Source of the DNA: JANNVK01 sp031430435
GTDB taxonomy: Bacteria > Acidobacteriota > Blastocatellia > Pyrinomonadales > Pyrinomonadaceae
Length of the DNA: 64,000 nucleotides
Reading direction: 5' to 3'
Assembly (NCBI GenBank): GCA_031430435.1
Contig: JANPBM010000099.1
Coordinates: forward strand, 19,777-83,776
A model generated the notes under the pieces. It had not been told where the DNA came from. It was given only the letters and a program-made list of their open reading frames with translations, and ran no database searches. Numbering within the stretch: position 1 is the stretch's first letter; each line of letters starts with the position of its first letter. Of the stretch, positions 51,762 through 61,547 are shown piece after piece. The translations under genes were made by a program, and so were the position numbers.

Positions 51762-54700
51762 TCACTCAAACCTGACGCTGACAACCTTTGAAACGCCTGC
51801 TTCCTGCATCGTTACGCCGTAAAGCGCTTTGGCGGCTTCCATCGTACGCTTGTTATGCGTGATGACGATAAACTGTGTGTTTGCAGACATTTGCTCGATT
51901 TTTGCGACGAACCTGCCGACGTTCGCTTCGTCAAGCGGTGCGTCAACTTCGTCCAACAGACAAAACGGCGACGGACGATATTGGAAAATTGCCATCACCA
52001 GTGCGATTGCCGTCATCGCCTTTTCTCCGCCCGATAAAAGAAGTAAATTTTGCAGACGTTTTCCCGGCGGTTGAGCGACAATTTCAATTCCCGCTTCCAA
52101 AATATCTTCGGCTTCCAAAAGCGACATTTCACCGCGACCGCCGCCGAAAAGTTCTTGGAAAAACACGCTGAAATGTTTATTTATCGCTTCAAACGCTTCG
52201 CGGAAACGTTCACGCGAACGCACCTTTATTTCCCGCAATGCTTCTTCCGCCAATCCGATGCTGTCCACAATGTCGCGGCGTTGTGAGGTTAAAAACAGCA
52301 AACGTTCTTCCGTTTCGGATAATTCTTCCAACGCTAACATATTGATAGCACCAAAGTTATCCAGTTTTTCGCGTAAATCTTCGATTCGTATTTTCCCTTC
52401 GGACAAATCAAAATCGGCATTGCTTTCGGTTGTTTCCAACAACTCGATCAGCGATAAATTTAATTCGTTTGAGCAACTTTCGTTCAAGTTTTGCAACCGA
52501 GTTACAGATTCTGCTTGTTGAACTTCCACGCCTGCCCGCGAGTTTCGTGCCTCGCCTGAAAGTTTGTTTAGTTCGGTTAATTCCGCTGAAAATTCGTCCG
52601 CTCGCTTTCTGGATAAATTCAAACGCTCGGTTGCGTTTACAAGTTCGTTCGATTCATTGTTTTTCTCTGCTTCAACCGATTCGTGTTTTGCCGTAAGTTC
52701 TTTGATTGATTGAGTTAATTCATTTAATTTTGCCTCAACTTCGATTATTTCAAGATTTTGATTCGCCAAACGATTTTCAAGTTCGCGTTGTTCAGATTCA
52801 ACTCGGCGAAGCGATGCGGAAACCGAACGGCGACGCTCGATTGATGCTGCCGAAGCTGCACGTTTTTCACTTAAAACCGCACCTTCACGCTCGGAAGTTT
52901 GACGCGAAATTTGCAGTTTTTCACTGATCTCCGCCAGCTTAGTTGAAGCAATAACTCGTGCGTTTTCAGCTTTTTGCGAATTTTCGTGTGCGTCCGATTG
53001 TTTGATTTTCAGTTCGGAAATTTCGTTTTCGATTTGCTTTGTTTCTTCCGCGACAACCCGTTTATGACGTTCCGCTCGTTCAGTTTCTTGTGCGAGTGAT
53101 TTTGCTTGAACTTCTTTCGAGTAAATTTCGCGTTCCTGCGTTGAAATAACTTGCTGTAAACCCGATGTTTGCGTTTCTTTTTCGGTCATTTTTTCGCGGA
53201 TTTTCGCAACTTCATTTTCAGTTTTTTCAACTTGATCGGCAAGATTTTTATTCGTAATTTCAAGTTCCCGCAGTTCGCGTTTGAACGCCAAAAGCGATGA
53301 ATTTTTATCATTGGAAATTTGTTTTCCGCTCGTAAAAAGCATTCCGCCAAGATACAAGTCGCCACTGTGAGTTACAAAATCTTCGGTCGAATTTAACGGA
53401 ATATCTTCGAGCTTTTCAACCACTTTCGCCAACATTTCACGCGGAAACAAATCAACCAAAACTTCGACAAAATTGCTTGGAACTCCTAAATGTGCAATCA
53501 GACTTTCGCCGCCGATTTTGAATTTTCTGCCTTTTCCCTGCTCGGAAATTACCGTAATTCGCCCGACATTATTTTCCGACAACCATTTTGAAACCTTAAA
53601 ACCGTCAGCCGAATTTTCGACCAAAATCGCTTGTAAATTGTTGCCTAATATAGCTTCGACGGCTTTTTCAACTTTCGCGTCAACCGATAATCTGTCTGCC
53701 AAAGTTCCCGAAAATTTCACGCCGATTTGTTTTTCGGCGGCAAAAAGTTTCTGCACAGAAGGTGCGTAAATCGCTTTTTTCTCTTCAAGTTCACGCAAAG
53801 TTTCAAGCCGATGTTTTGTCCTTGAAAATTCGTCGCGGTTTGCTTTCAACTCTTTTTCGGCAGTTTGCAAAGTTTGTCTGATTTCGTTTGCCGCATCGGA
53901 AATTTTACGTTTTTCGGTTTGGATTTTTTCGAGTTCTTTTTTCGCCGTTGCTATATCTTGTTGAATTTGAACGACTTCCGCCAAATGTTCGGTGTGCGTT
54001 TGGTCGGCTCGCGTACTTTCGCGTCGCAAACCTTCAAGCCGTTCGGATAACCGCTCAAAATTATTTTCAAGCTGGCGTTTGATTCCCGCAAAACGTTCGG
54101 TCGCGGTTGTGTGTTGCAAAACTTCGCTGCGGATTTTTTCCAAATTCGCTTCAATTTCACGAACTTCACGCTGTTTTGTTTGATGTTTTTGCTCGGCTTC
54201 ACGCAAGTCAAGTTCTTCTTTTTGAACAGTTTGCGAATGTTCCGTATCTTCTTTTCGCAGACGAATCGCTTCATCTGAAATAAGTTTAAAGCGTTGTTTG
54301 TTTGACGAAATATCGAATTTTAATACTTCGGAACGCTTGGTCAGGTTATTAGTTTGTTCGTTTTGATAGACTATTTCACGCTGAACTCGGTCACGTTTCA
54401 GAGCATTTTCGGCGTGAATTGCCCGCAATTCAGCTAAGTTTTCTTCGGCTTCGCGGGCAGATTTGGTGGCTGTGCGAAACGCTTCATCTTTTTGCAAAAC
54501 ATCCGCCGACAGTTTGCGTTCTTCATCGCTTGCACCCGATAGTTTTGCTTCAAGCTCATCAACCAAACTTGATAAACGATTTCCTTCGGCGACAAAATTT
54601 TGACGCAAAAGTTCACGGAATTCTTCGCGTAAAACCTTGTAACGTTTGGTTTTAGCGGCTTGACGGCGAAGGGCATTTTCTTGCTTTTCGACTTCGGAAA

Positions 54701-55460
54701 CGATGTCGGAAATACGTCGCAGATTTCCTTTGGCAGATTCCAGACGAGATTCGGCGGCACGCTGGCGTGTGCGGAATTTTGAAATTCCGGCGGCTTCTTC
54801 GATTAAATTTCGTCTGTCCGAAGGTTTCGACGAGAGAATTTGCCCGATTTTTCCTTGCTCGATAATCGCGTAATTTGAGCCGGAAAGTCCTGTTCCCGAA
54901 AATAAATCGTGAATATCACGCAACCGACACGCTTTTCCGTTGAGCAAATATTCGCTTTCGCCCGATAAATAAAGTCGGCGTGTAACAGAAACCGCTTCGC
55001 CGACGGCAAAATCAAACGCCCGATTTCGCGGTCGCCAATGTCGTTTGGTTTTTATCTTGGCGGTCGTAAAACTTTCATTTTCAACGTTTCCGGTTTCAAG
55101 TTCTTCAAATTCCGCCACGTTTACGGTGTGTTCATCAAGTTCGGCAAGGCTTTCGTCAATCTCGGAAAGTTCATTCTCGTCGTAAACAATTTCATCGCGG
55201 ACAAGATGCAGAACGACTTCCGCCATTCCCGAAGGTTTGCGTTTATTCGTGCCTTGAAAAATCACGTCTTTCATCTCTTCGCCACGCAAAGATTTTGCAC
55301 GTTGTTCGCCTAAAACCCAAGAAATACAGTCGCTTACGTTACTTTTACCGCAACCGTTCGGACCGACGACAGCCGTAATTCCTTCGCCGGTAAAAAGAAT
55401 TTCCGTGTAATCGGCGAAAGATTTGAAGCCTGTAATTTCGAGTCGTTGAAGTTTGAACAT
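51762..55460 (-). CDS. smc: Chromosome segregation protein SMC
   Basis: 1232 residues. Walker A GPNGCGKSN (33-41), two long coiled-coil arms of Glu/Lys/Arg/Gln-rich residues (about 170-520 and 670-1010), a hinge (about 525-665, with YAPSVQKLF and GTLADRLSVDAKVEKAVEAI), the ABC signature LLLLSGGEKAMTAIAL and Walker B PFCLLDEVDAPLDEANV. It forms the condensin ring that compacts and separates chromosomes; scpA and scpB are not in the window. About 30 residues longer than most, owing to an acidic insert around residue 105-140. Confidence 0.97.
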   Translation of the reverse strand: MFKLQRLEITGFKSFADYTEILFTGEGITAVVGPNGCGKSNVSDCISWVLGEQRAKSLRGEEMKDVIFQGTNKRKPSGMAEVVLHLVRDEIVYDENELSEIDESLAELDEHTVNVAEFEELETGNVENESFTTAKIKTKRHWRPRNRAFDFAVGEAVSVTRRLYLSGESEYLLNGKACRLRDIHDLFSGTGLSGSNYAIIEQGKIGQILSSKPSDRRNLIEEAAGISKFRTRQRAAESRLESAKGNLRRISDIVSEVEKQENALRRQAAKTKRYKVLREEFRELLRQNFVAEGNRLSSLVDELEAKLSGASDEERKLSADVLQKDEAFRTATKSAREAEENLAELRAIHAENALKRDRVQREIVYQNEQTNNLTKRSEVLKFDISSNKQRFKLISDEAIRLRKEDTEHSQTVQKEELDLREAEQKHQTKQREVREIEANLEKIRSEVLQHTTATERFAGIKRQLENNFERLSERLEGLRRESTRADQTHTEHLAEVVQIQQDIATAKKELEKIQTEKRKISDAANEIRQTLQTAEKELKANRDEFSRTKHRLETLRELEEKKAIYAPSVQKLFAAEKQIGVKFSGTLADRLSVDAKVEKAVEAILGNNLQAILVENSADGFKVSKWLSENNVGRITVISEQGKGRKFKIGGESLIAHLGVPSNFVEVLVDLFPREMLAKVVEKLEDIPLNSTEDFVTHSGDLYLGGMLFTSGKQISNDKNSSLLAFKRELRELEITNKNLADQVEKTENEVAKIREKMTEKETQTSGLQQVISTQEREIYSKEVQAKSLAQETERAERHKRVVAEETKQIENEISELKIKQSDAHENSQKAENARVIASTKLAEISEKLQISRQTSEREGAVLSEKRAASAASIERRRSVSASLRRVESEQRELENRLANQNLEIIEVEAKLNELTQSIKELTAKHESVEAEKNNESNELVNATERLNLSRKRADEFSAELTELNKLSGEARNSRAGVEVQQAESVTRLQNLNESCSNELNLSLIELLETTESNADFDLSEGKIRIEDLREKLDNFGAINMLALEELSETEERLLFLTSQRRDIVDSIGLAEEALREIKVRSRERFREAFEAINKHFSVFFQELFGGGRGEMSLLEAEDILEAGIEIVAQPPGKRLQNLLLLSGGEKAMTAIALVMAIFQYRPSPFCLLDEVDAPLDEANVGRFVAKIEQMSANTQFIVITHNKRTMEAAKALYGVTMQEAGVSKVVSVRFE

Positions 55461-55538
55461 TTATGCTTAAAAGGTAACAAACAACTATATTTTGTTGTGA
55501 TTATGAAGTCAAATTCGGGGAAATTTGATAATTTGCGG

Positions 55539-56213
55539 CTATTTTTTCTTGTTGCTTAAATCGCTGAATGAAAGGTCGTAAATCGCGTAATCTTTCCAAT
55601 CTTTATAATCAAAATGCCACCATTCGTTGGCGTTGACAGTAAAACCTTCGGCTTCCATCAATTTTCGCAAAAGTTCGCGGTTTTTTATTTGCAAATCTGT
55701 CGCACCTTTATAATCGGGACTTGCTTTTTCGGTAAAATCGTCAAAATCGCTCGGCATTTCGACAAGTTTTTTCGTCTTTAAATCAAATATCGAAAGATCG
55801 ATTGCACAGCCGCGATTGTGCCGTGAACCTTTGACCGGATCGGCAACGAATTTTCGTTTATCTTCGGGCGTAACTTCCCAAAAAATTTTTGTAACCGACC
55901 ACGGACGATAACCGTCAAAAATTACGAGACCTAAACCTTGCTTTTTCAATAGTTTATGTACGCGTACAATTGCTTCCGCAGCCGGACGCTGCATAAACGC
56001 ACGAGCTTCGGTGTAAACGGGACGACCGACAAAATTATCGCTTCGGGCATAACGAATATCAAGTTTGATAGTTTTTTCCAGTTTTGTCAGTTCAACCAAG
56101 TCAGCCTCACGTTTATTTTGTTCTTTCGGCGGCAAGTTTTGTGCGAACGCAAAGGCGGACGCGCAAATTATCAAAACAAGCAGACGCGAAATTGTCAAGA
56201 ATTGTTTTTTCAT
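55539..56213 (-). CDS. Exported D-Ala-D-Ala dipeptidase (VanX/DdpX type, M15D)
   Basis: 224 residues with a signal peptide (about 1-24). Zinc ligands are in SRHNRGCAIDLS (His and Asp) and NEWWHFDY (His), with the catalytic Glu before Trp-Trp; IFDGYRPWSV is the other conserved block. The enzyme splits D-alanyl-D-alanine, here outside the cytoplasm, which fits cell-wall dipeptide recycling like DdpX rather than vancomycin resistance; no vanH or vanA is nearby. The next upstream feature is tRNA-Ser on the same strand. Confidence 0.9.
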   Translation of the reverse strand: MKKQFLTISRLLVLIICASAFAFAQNLPPKEQNKREADLVELTKLEKTIKLDIRYARSDNFVGRPVYTEARAFMQRPAAEAIVRVHKLLKKQGLGLVIFDGYRPWSVTKIFWEVTPEDKRKFVADPVKGSRHNRGCAIDLSIFDLKTKKLVEMPSDFDDFTEKASPDYKGATDLQIKNRELLRKLMEAEGFTVNANEWWHFDYKDWKDYAIYDLSFSDLSNKKK

Positions 56214-56276
56214 CCGGTGTAAAAGGAAAAACGGCGAAAATGAGTTATCACTTCCACCGATTTTTATTGAAAATTA

Positions 56277-56368
56277 TGGCGGAGACGACAGGATTCGAAC
56301 CTGTGGTAGTGTTTAACGACTACAACGGTTTAGCAAACCGCCGCTTTCAGCCACTCAGCCACGTCTCC
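56277..56368 (-). tRNA. tRNA-Ser (anticodon GCT)
   Basis: 92 bases including encoded CCA. Acceptor GGAGACG/CGTCTCC is perfect, the anticodon loop holds GCT in the context GGTTTGCTAAACC, the long variable arm (TAGTCGTTAAACACTA) is typical of class II tRNAs, and the T loop is TTCGAAT. Discriminator G73 fits serine. Reads AGC and AGT. Confidence 0.96.
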
Positions 56369-56596
56369 GCGTTTAAGAAAACGCAAACTTTATTTTAGCG
56401 GTTGAGGCAACTTTGTCAAGTTTCGCGCATCAAAAATAACAGGTGAAACGTTTGCTTGCTTGACACATCTGTTTTTAACCAACAAAATAAGGTAAAAGTG
56501 AAAACTGTCGCTTTAATCGAAGTAGTAACTAAACAGTCATTTTAATTGATTTTACTCAAAGAAGTTCTCCCCTGAATCTTCGGAGGTTTCGTTTTG

Positions 56597-58315
56597 ATGT
56601 TTTTCGTAAATAGGAAAAAGAAAGTTTATGTGCGGGTTGGTCTGACTTTGCTGTGCGCTTTTTTTGCGTCCGTTTTTTGTGCGAGTGAAACAAACGCACA
56701 AACAAAAGCCAATAAATTAAACTACGGATTAGTTCGCGGTTTTGTCCGTGATGAGCAGGGAAACGCGATTACAAATGCGGCGGTAGCAGTTTTTCGCGTT
56801 GGCACGTCGAAACTTTTGAAGCAGGTTTACAGTTCGTCGGACGGAAGTTTTTCGACAAAAATTTTGTCTGGAACTTATACAATTTTAGCCGTAGCGCAAG
56901 GATTTAATCCTGTTACGTTGGCACAGGTTCAAGTAAATAAAGCCGCTGATTTGAATTACGGCTTCAAACTTGAACGTAGCGGAAGCGGGCGAACATTACC
57001 CGAAAAACGTGTTGACCGCGACAATTCAAAATGGCGAATTCGGGCGGCAAATTCGAAACGTTCTATCTATCAAGCCTTAGAAACCGCGAAAAACATTGAC
57101 GAAAAAGAAGTTCTTGAAGATTCAATCGCCGAAAATTCCGACGAAACAACCCCGCGAAAATCGCAAACGGTCGTAGAAACTTATATTGCAAACAACGGCG
57201 AAGGCAATTATCAAGGTTTGAATTTCGCCACACAGCAATCAATCAATTCAAAAACAGATTTGGTTGTTGTCGCCCAAACAGGCACGAGCAAAAAAGCCCC
57301 GCAACGAATTGAAACTTCGATAAAATATCGCCCGAACGACAAACATAAATTAAATTTAACGACTTCGGCAACAAAAATCGGCAAAGTTGACAACAAACCG
57401 CTCGGACAATTTTCCGCCCAAGTTACCGACGAATGGCAAGTTCGCGAAGGCTTTATTGTGGTTTACGGCGTTGATTATTCAAAGTTTGTGGGTGCGGGAA
57501 AAGATTTTTCAATCAGTCCGCGAATCGGTTTTCAAGCTGACGTAAACTCTAAAACCCGCGTCAAAGGCGCTTACACAACCCAAACCGAAGAAAAAACTTG
57601 GACGAAAGCAATTGAACTCGAAGACACCCAAGTTCTTTTCCGGCAACCGATTACGACCGAAAACATAGCCGTTGAAGACAACCAACCGAAAATAAACAAA
57701 AGCAGTCGGCTTGAATTTGGCGTTGAGCGTGTTTTGGATAATAATTCGAGCGTTGAAACAACTGTATTTTTTGATGCGGTTTCGGGTCGCGGTGTCGGAT
57801 TGGCAAATATGCCGATTGAATTTTTGAACAACGACGGCAACTTTGTCGCTAATCAGCAAGGCAAAGCAAGCGGCTTACGAGTCGTTTATTCACGCCGATT
57901 GAGCAAAAACTTCTCTGCTTCGGCAGGTTACGCAATCGGAAACGGACAAAAACTTTCAGCCGAAAAAATCACGAATCCGAACCAAATTTTTGATAATTCA
58001 TTTTTCCAAACATTTGTCGGACAATTAAACGCAAACCTCGGTAACGGCACAAAGGTTAAGACTATTTTTCGACTTTCGCCCGATGCAACCGTCTTCGCGA
58101 TTGATCCGTTTCAAGGCAGACTTACAATTTACGACCCGAGTTTGAGCATTTTAATCACGCAACCTCTGCCGAATCTCGGTTTGCCGTTTCGTGCCGAAGC
58201 AACGATAGACGCGCGAAATTTATTCGATATTCAGACAAATTCCAAAGGTGAAATGAGTTTCCGACTAAATTCGCAACAACGTGTTTTACGCGGCGGAATT
58301 ATGGTTCGATTCTGA
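56597..58315 (+). CDS. Outer-membrane barrel protein with N-terminal carboxypeptidase-regulatory domain, no TonB plug
   Basis: 572 residues from ATG 56597, with GGAGG ten bases upstream; the TTG just before it is closer to ideal spacing. Signal peptide (to about residue 35), a CarboxypepD_reg domain (about 45-125, LVRGFVRDEQGNAITNAAVA), a Ser/Glu/Asp-rich linker, then repeated amphipathic beta strands to a C-terminal Phe (RGGIMVRF), as required for outer-membrane insertion. Unlike TonB-dependent receptors there is no plug domain, and it is half their length. Such proteins are common in Acidobacteriota; substrate unknown. Confidence 0.75.
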   Translation: MFFVNRKKKVYVRVGLTLLCAFFASVFCASETNAQTKANKLNYGLVRGFVRDEQGNAITNAAVAVFRVGTSKLLKQVYSSSDGSFSTKILSGTYTILAVAQGFNPVTLAQVQVNKAADLNYGFKLERSGSGRTLPEKRVDRDNSKWRIRAANSKRSIYQALETAKNIDEKEVLEDSIAENSDETTPRKSQTVVETYIANNGEGNYQGLNFATQQSINSKTDLVVVAQTGTSKKAPQRIETSIKYRPNDKHKLNLTTSATKIGKVDNKPLGQFSAQVTDEWQVREGFIVVYGVDYSKFVGAGKDFSISPRIGFQADVNSKTRVKGAYTTQTEEKTWTKAIELEDTQVLFRQPITTENIAVEDNQPKINKSSRLEFGVERVLDNNSSVETTVFFDAVSGRGVGLANMPIEFLNNDGNFVANQQGKASGLRVVYSRRLSKNFSASAGYAIGNGQKLSAEKITNPNQIFDNSFFQTFVGQLNANLGNGTKVKTIFRLSPDATVFAIDPFQGRLTIYDPSLSILITQPLPNLGLPFRAEATIDARNLFDIQTNSKGEMSFRLNSQQRVLRGGIMVRF

Positions 58316-58539
58316 TGAGACTCAAAATTTCGTCTGCCAAATTTCAAAGTTGAAAAACACTTTGATTTTTTTGTCCGAAATCTTGGATTGAATGCTAAAA
58401 AACTGAATGGTCAAGCCGTTTATTTTAAGTTTTTGCGGTCATTTTGATTGAATAAAGTGTGTAAACGGATAGGTTTAACGCAGCAATCGTTTGGAACGAA
58501 GTTTGCATCTAAATTTCCGACGCAGTTTGTCCGCACAAA

Positions 58540-61476
58540 ATGAAAGGTAAAGTTCTGACAACTTGGAGTTTAATTTGGCTTTTGGCGACAGTTTTTTTTG
58601 TCGTCGGCACCGGGTTAAATCTTTATCAGCGAACTTTTCATAATTTACCGCCAACCGACGGAGTTGATTGGGTTCAACGTGAAAACGGAATTTTTGCCGA
58701 AAAAATCCGATCGGGTTTAGCGGCTTCGCGTTCGGGAATTTCAGTTGGCGATAAACTCATCGGCATTAGTTTGGACGACAAACAATTCGATGAAATTTCT
58801 ATGCCGGCAGATGTGCAGATGTATTTAGAGCAAGCCGGAGTCGGCGGAAATCTGACATATCTTTATCAAAAAACCGCGTTTTCATTCAAAGACAATTTTT
58901 ATTACGCTGATTTACGGAAAATTGACACCGAACCGCGTTGGACGGCTTCGATAGTTTTTTTGTCGATTGTCGGGTTGGTTTGGCTGACAATCGGTCTTTT
59001 CGTGTTGCTCAAACAAGGCGGACGGTCGCCGTTTATTATCCATTTTGCCTTGGTTTGTTTGACCGCATTCGTTTTTCACACCTATCGCTCGCTCGGATTA
59101 GGCGAAGATTTAGATTTGGCAATCAGTATTTTGGACGATGTTGCATTTGCCTTTTTTGCGCCGCTGTTTCTGCATTTTTGCTTGCGTTATCCGACCAGAA
59201 GCGATGTTTTCAGCGAACAACGTTGGAAAACTTACTTGCTTTATATTCCTGCAACTTTGGTTTCAAGCGGAATTTTCGCACTTTCTTTGTTGCCCGTTAT
59301 TTTGCCGAAAGCCGCGAACGAAAGTTTTATCGATTTAGCCGATAATCTTAATCTTTTCGCCGTTTTCTATCAAACTAATTTTGTTCATTTTATCGCCGGA
59401 GTTTCGCTTGGGGCAACAGTTTTGGTGTGGCGATTTTTTACGAATAAGCAAACTGTTGTGCGTCAGCGTTTGAAATGGGCGATGTGGGGAACGATTTCCG
59501 CCGTCATTCCGATTATCGCATTTCAAGTTGCGAGACGATTTGTCGAACTGCCGCAAGACACTTTTAATTCGGCGATTACAACCTTGCCGTTGGCGTTGAT
59601 TCCGTTCAGTTTCGGACATTCCGTCGTGCGTTATCGTTTGATGGATGTTGATGTGGTGGTGCGTCGGGCGTTGGTTTATGCGTTGACTACGGTGGCAATT
59701 GCCTTGATGATCGGAACGGTCGCATTCGCCTTTGTATTCGTCATTATCGGGGCAGATTTTTCAACCACAAATGTACTTCGCGGGTTGATGGCGATTGCGG
59801 TGATGGCAGTTTTAGTTTTATTTTCCGAACCGCTCAAGAACTTTTTGCAAGAACGCGCCGACAGATTTTTCTACGGCGAAAAGTACGACCTGCGACGCGG
59901 TTTACTTGATTTCGGCAGAACACTTTCGGCAACAACCGCACTTGAACCGTTGCTTAATGCCTTGACCGAAAGACTTCGCCAAGTGCTTGATGTAGAAAAG
60001 GTTGCAGTGTTTCTGGAGTCTGAAAATGAACCGAGCGGTTATCGAATCGCCAAATCTTTCGGCTTGAGTTCGGACTACGCAATTTCAAACGATTTTCGGC
60101 AAATGATTCGTGAAAAATCGGCGGCGAAAGGAATTGTCAGAGCCGATGAATTGGAAATCGATACCGAAACAAGCGACGGACAAACACTCGTTCGCCAAGA
60201 ACTTCATTATTTTGTGCCGTGCGTTGCTCGCGGAAAAATGGTCGCGGTAATCGGCTTGGGACGCGCCGGCGACGGTTCGCTTTTATCGTCCGAAGACCTT
60301 GAAATTCTTCGCACGGTTTCAGGTTATATTGCCGTGGCGATTGAAAACAGTGTACTTTACCAAGACCAAGAAAAACGTGCCGAAGAACTTTCGCTGCTCA
60401 AAGAATTTAACGAATCAATCGTTGAATCGGTCAATGTCGGACTGCTTGCGGTTGACGAAGAAGGTCGCATAACTCGTTGTAACTCCACGTTTGAAGAAAT
60501 GTTGGGAAAAAACCGCGATGAATCTGTCGGCAAACGTATCGAAGATATTTTTTCGGAAAATTTCGCCGAAACTTTGCAGAATTTGCTCGGCGCATCGCGT
60601 TGGCTGATTTCGGATTTACGCCACGCCTACAAACTTCGCACCGAAAATTCAAACGGCGAACAACTTATTTTGAATGTCGCAATTGCCCCGCTTCGGTCGT
60701 CGTCAAAAGAAAGAAAAGGTGCGATTATCGTGCTTGAAGACGTTACGTCGCGGGTAAAATTAGAAGAAACTTTGCAACAAAACGAGAAACTTTCGAGTAT
60801 CGGGTTGCTCGCCGCAGGTGTCGCGCACGAGGTCAACACGCCGCTGACAGGCGTTTCAAGCTATACGCAAATGCTGCTCGGAATGATTCCCGAAACCGAT
60901 CCGAAACATCAACTTTTGCTCAAAGTTCAAAAGCAGACCGAACGTGCGTCAAACATCGCGGGAAATTTATTAAACTTTTCGCGGGTCGGAAATACCGCCG
61001 AATTTACCGAAATTGACGTGAACCGAATTTTGGACGATACGCTTCAATTGCTTGAACCGCAACTGCGAAAATCAAACGTTGAAATCATCAAAAATTATTC
61101 GAATATTCCGCCGAAAGCATTTGGAAACGCGGGTAAACTTCAACAAATTTTCACTAATTTAATCTTAAATGCAAGAGACGCAATGTTTGACGGCGGCAAG
61201 ATTTATTTGAACACGCAAACAACTGACAAAGAAGTAGTTATCGAAATTAAAGACAACGGACAAGGCATTGAAACCGATAATTTGAGCAAAATTTACGATC
61301 CGTTTTTTACGACCAAAGGCGTTGGCAGCGGAACAGGTTTGGGTCTCGCCGTAACGTTCGGAATCGTGCAGGAACACGCGGGAACAATCAACGTTGAAAG
61401 TGAAATCGGCACAGGCACAACCTTCAGATTAGAATTCCCGATTGCCCATAAAATCAAACGCCGAGCGGTTAGTTAA
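58540..61476 (+). CDS. Membrane sensor histidine kinase with PDZ-like, GAF and PAS domains
   Basis: 978 residues. One N-terminal membrane helix (about 7-28), an extracytoplasmic PDZ-like part (about 45-120; SGLAASRSGISVGDKLIGI), seven or so membrane helices (about 130-415), GAF (about 450-610), PAS (about 625-740; EFNESIVESVNVGLLAVDEEG), HisKA with His763 (LLAAGVAHEVNTPLTG) and HATPase (NLILNARDAMF, IKDNGQGIE, GSGTGLGLAV). The H-box and N-box are NtrB-like. No response regulator lies next to it, so it is an orphan. PDZ plus many helices before GAF resembles the PrsK-like layout. Confidence 0.9.
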   Translation: MKGKVLTTWSLIWLLATVFFVVGTGLNLYQRTFHNLPPTDGVDWVQRENGIFAEKIRSGLAASRSGISVGDKLIGISLDDKQFDEISMPADVQMYLEQAGVGGNLTYLYQKTAFSFKDNFYYADLRKIDTEPRWTASIVFLSIVGLVWLTIGLFVLLKQGGRSPFIIHFALVCLTAFVFHTYRSLGLGEDLDLAISILDDVAFAFFAPLFLHFCLRYPTRSDVFSEQRWKTYLLYIPATLVSSGIFALSLLPVILPKAANESFIDLADNLNLFAVFYQTNFVHFIAGVSLGATVLVWRFFTNKQTVVRQRLKWAMWGTISAVIPIIAFQVARRFVELPQDTFNSAITTLPLALIPFSFGHSVVRYRLMDVDVVVRRALVYALTTVAIALMIGTVAFAFVFVIIGADFSTTNVLRGLMAIAVMAVLVLFSEPLKNFLQERADRFFYGEKYDLRRGLLDFGRTLSATTALEPLLNALTERLRQVLDVEKVAVFLESENEPSGYRIAKSFGLSSDYAISNDFRQMIREKSAAKGIVRADELEIDTETSDGQTLVRQELHYFVPCVARGKMVAVIGLGRAGDGSLLSSEDLEILRTVSGYIAVAIENSVLYQDQEKRAEELSLLKEFNESIVESVNVGLLAVDEEGRITRCNSTFEEMLGKNRDESVGKRIEDIFSENFAETLQNLLGASRWLISDLRHAYKLRTENSNGEQLILNVAIAPLRSSSKERKGAIIVLEDVTSRVKLEETLQQNEKLSSIGLLAAGVAHEVNTPLTGVSSYTQMLLGMIPETDPKHQLLLKVQKQTERASNIAGNLLNFSRVGNTAEFTEIDVNRILDDTLQLLEPQLRKSNVEIIKNYSNIPPKAFGNAGKLQQIFTNLILNARDAMFDGGKIYLNTQTTDKEVVIEIKDNGQGIETDNLSKIYDPFFTTKGVGSGTGLGLAVTFGIVQEHAGTINVESEIGTGTTFRLEFPIAHKIKRRAVS

Positions 61477-61483
61477 GGAAAAA

Positions 61484-61525
61484 TAAGAAACTGCAAACTC
61501 GTTCAAATTTACAGTTTCTTAACTT
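61484..61525. terminator. Hairpin between the kinase and ankyrin genes
   Basis: AAGAAACTG pairs with CAGTTTCTT across an 18-base loop, followed by AACTTTT, a weak T-run. It sits between two convergent genes. Confidence 0.5.
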
Positions 61526-61547
61526 TTGCCTTCTTACTGTTACTCTT

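Noticed and set aside
55539..56213. Vancomycin resistance determinant (vanX)
   Set aside because: It carries a signal peptide and lacks vanH, vanA and regulators; a wall-recycling role is more likely.
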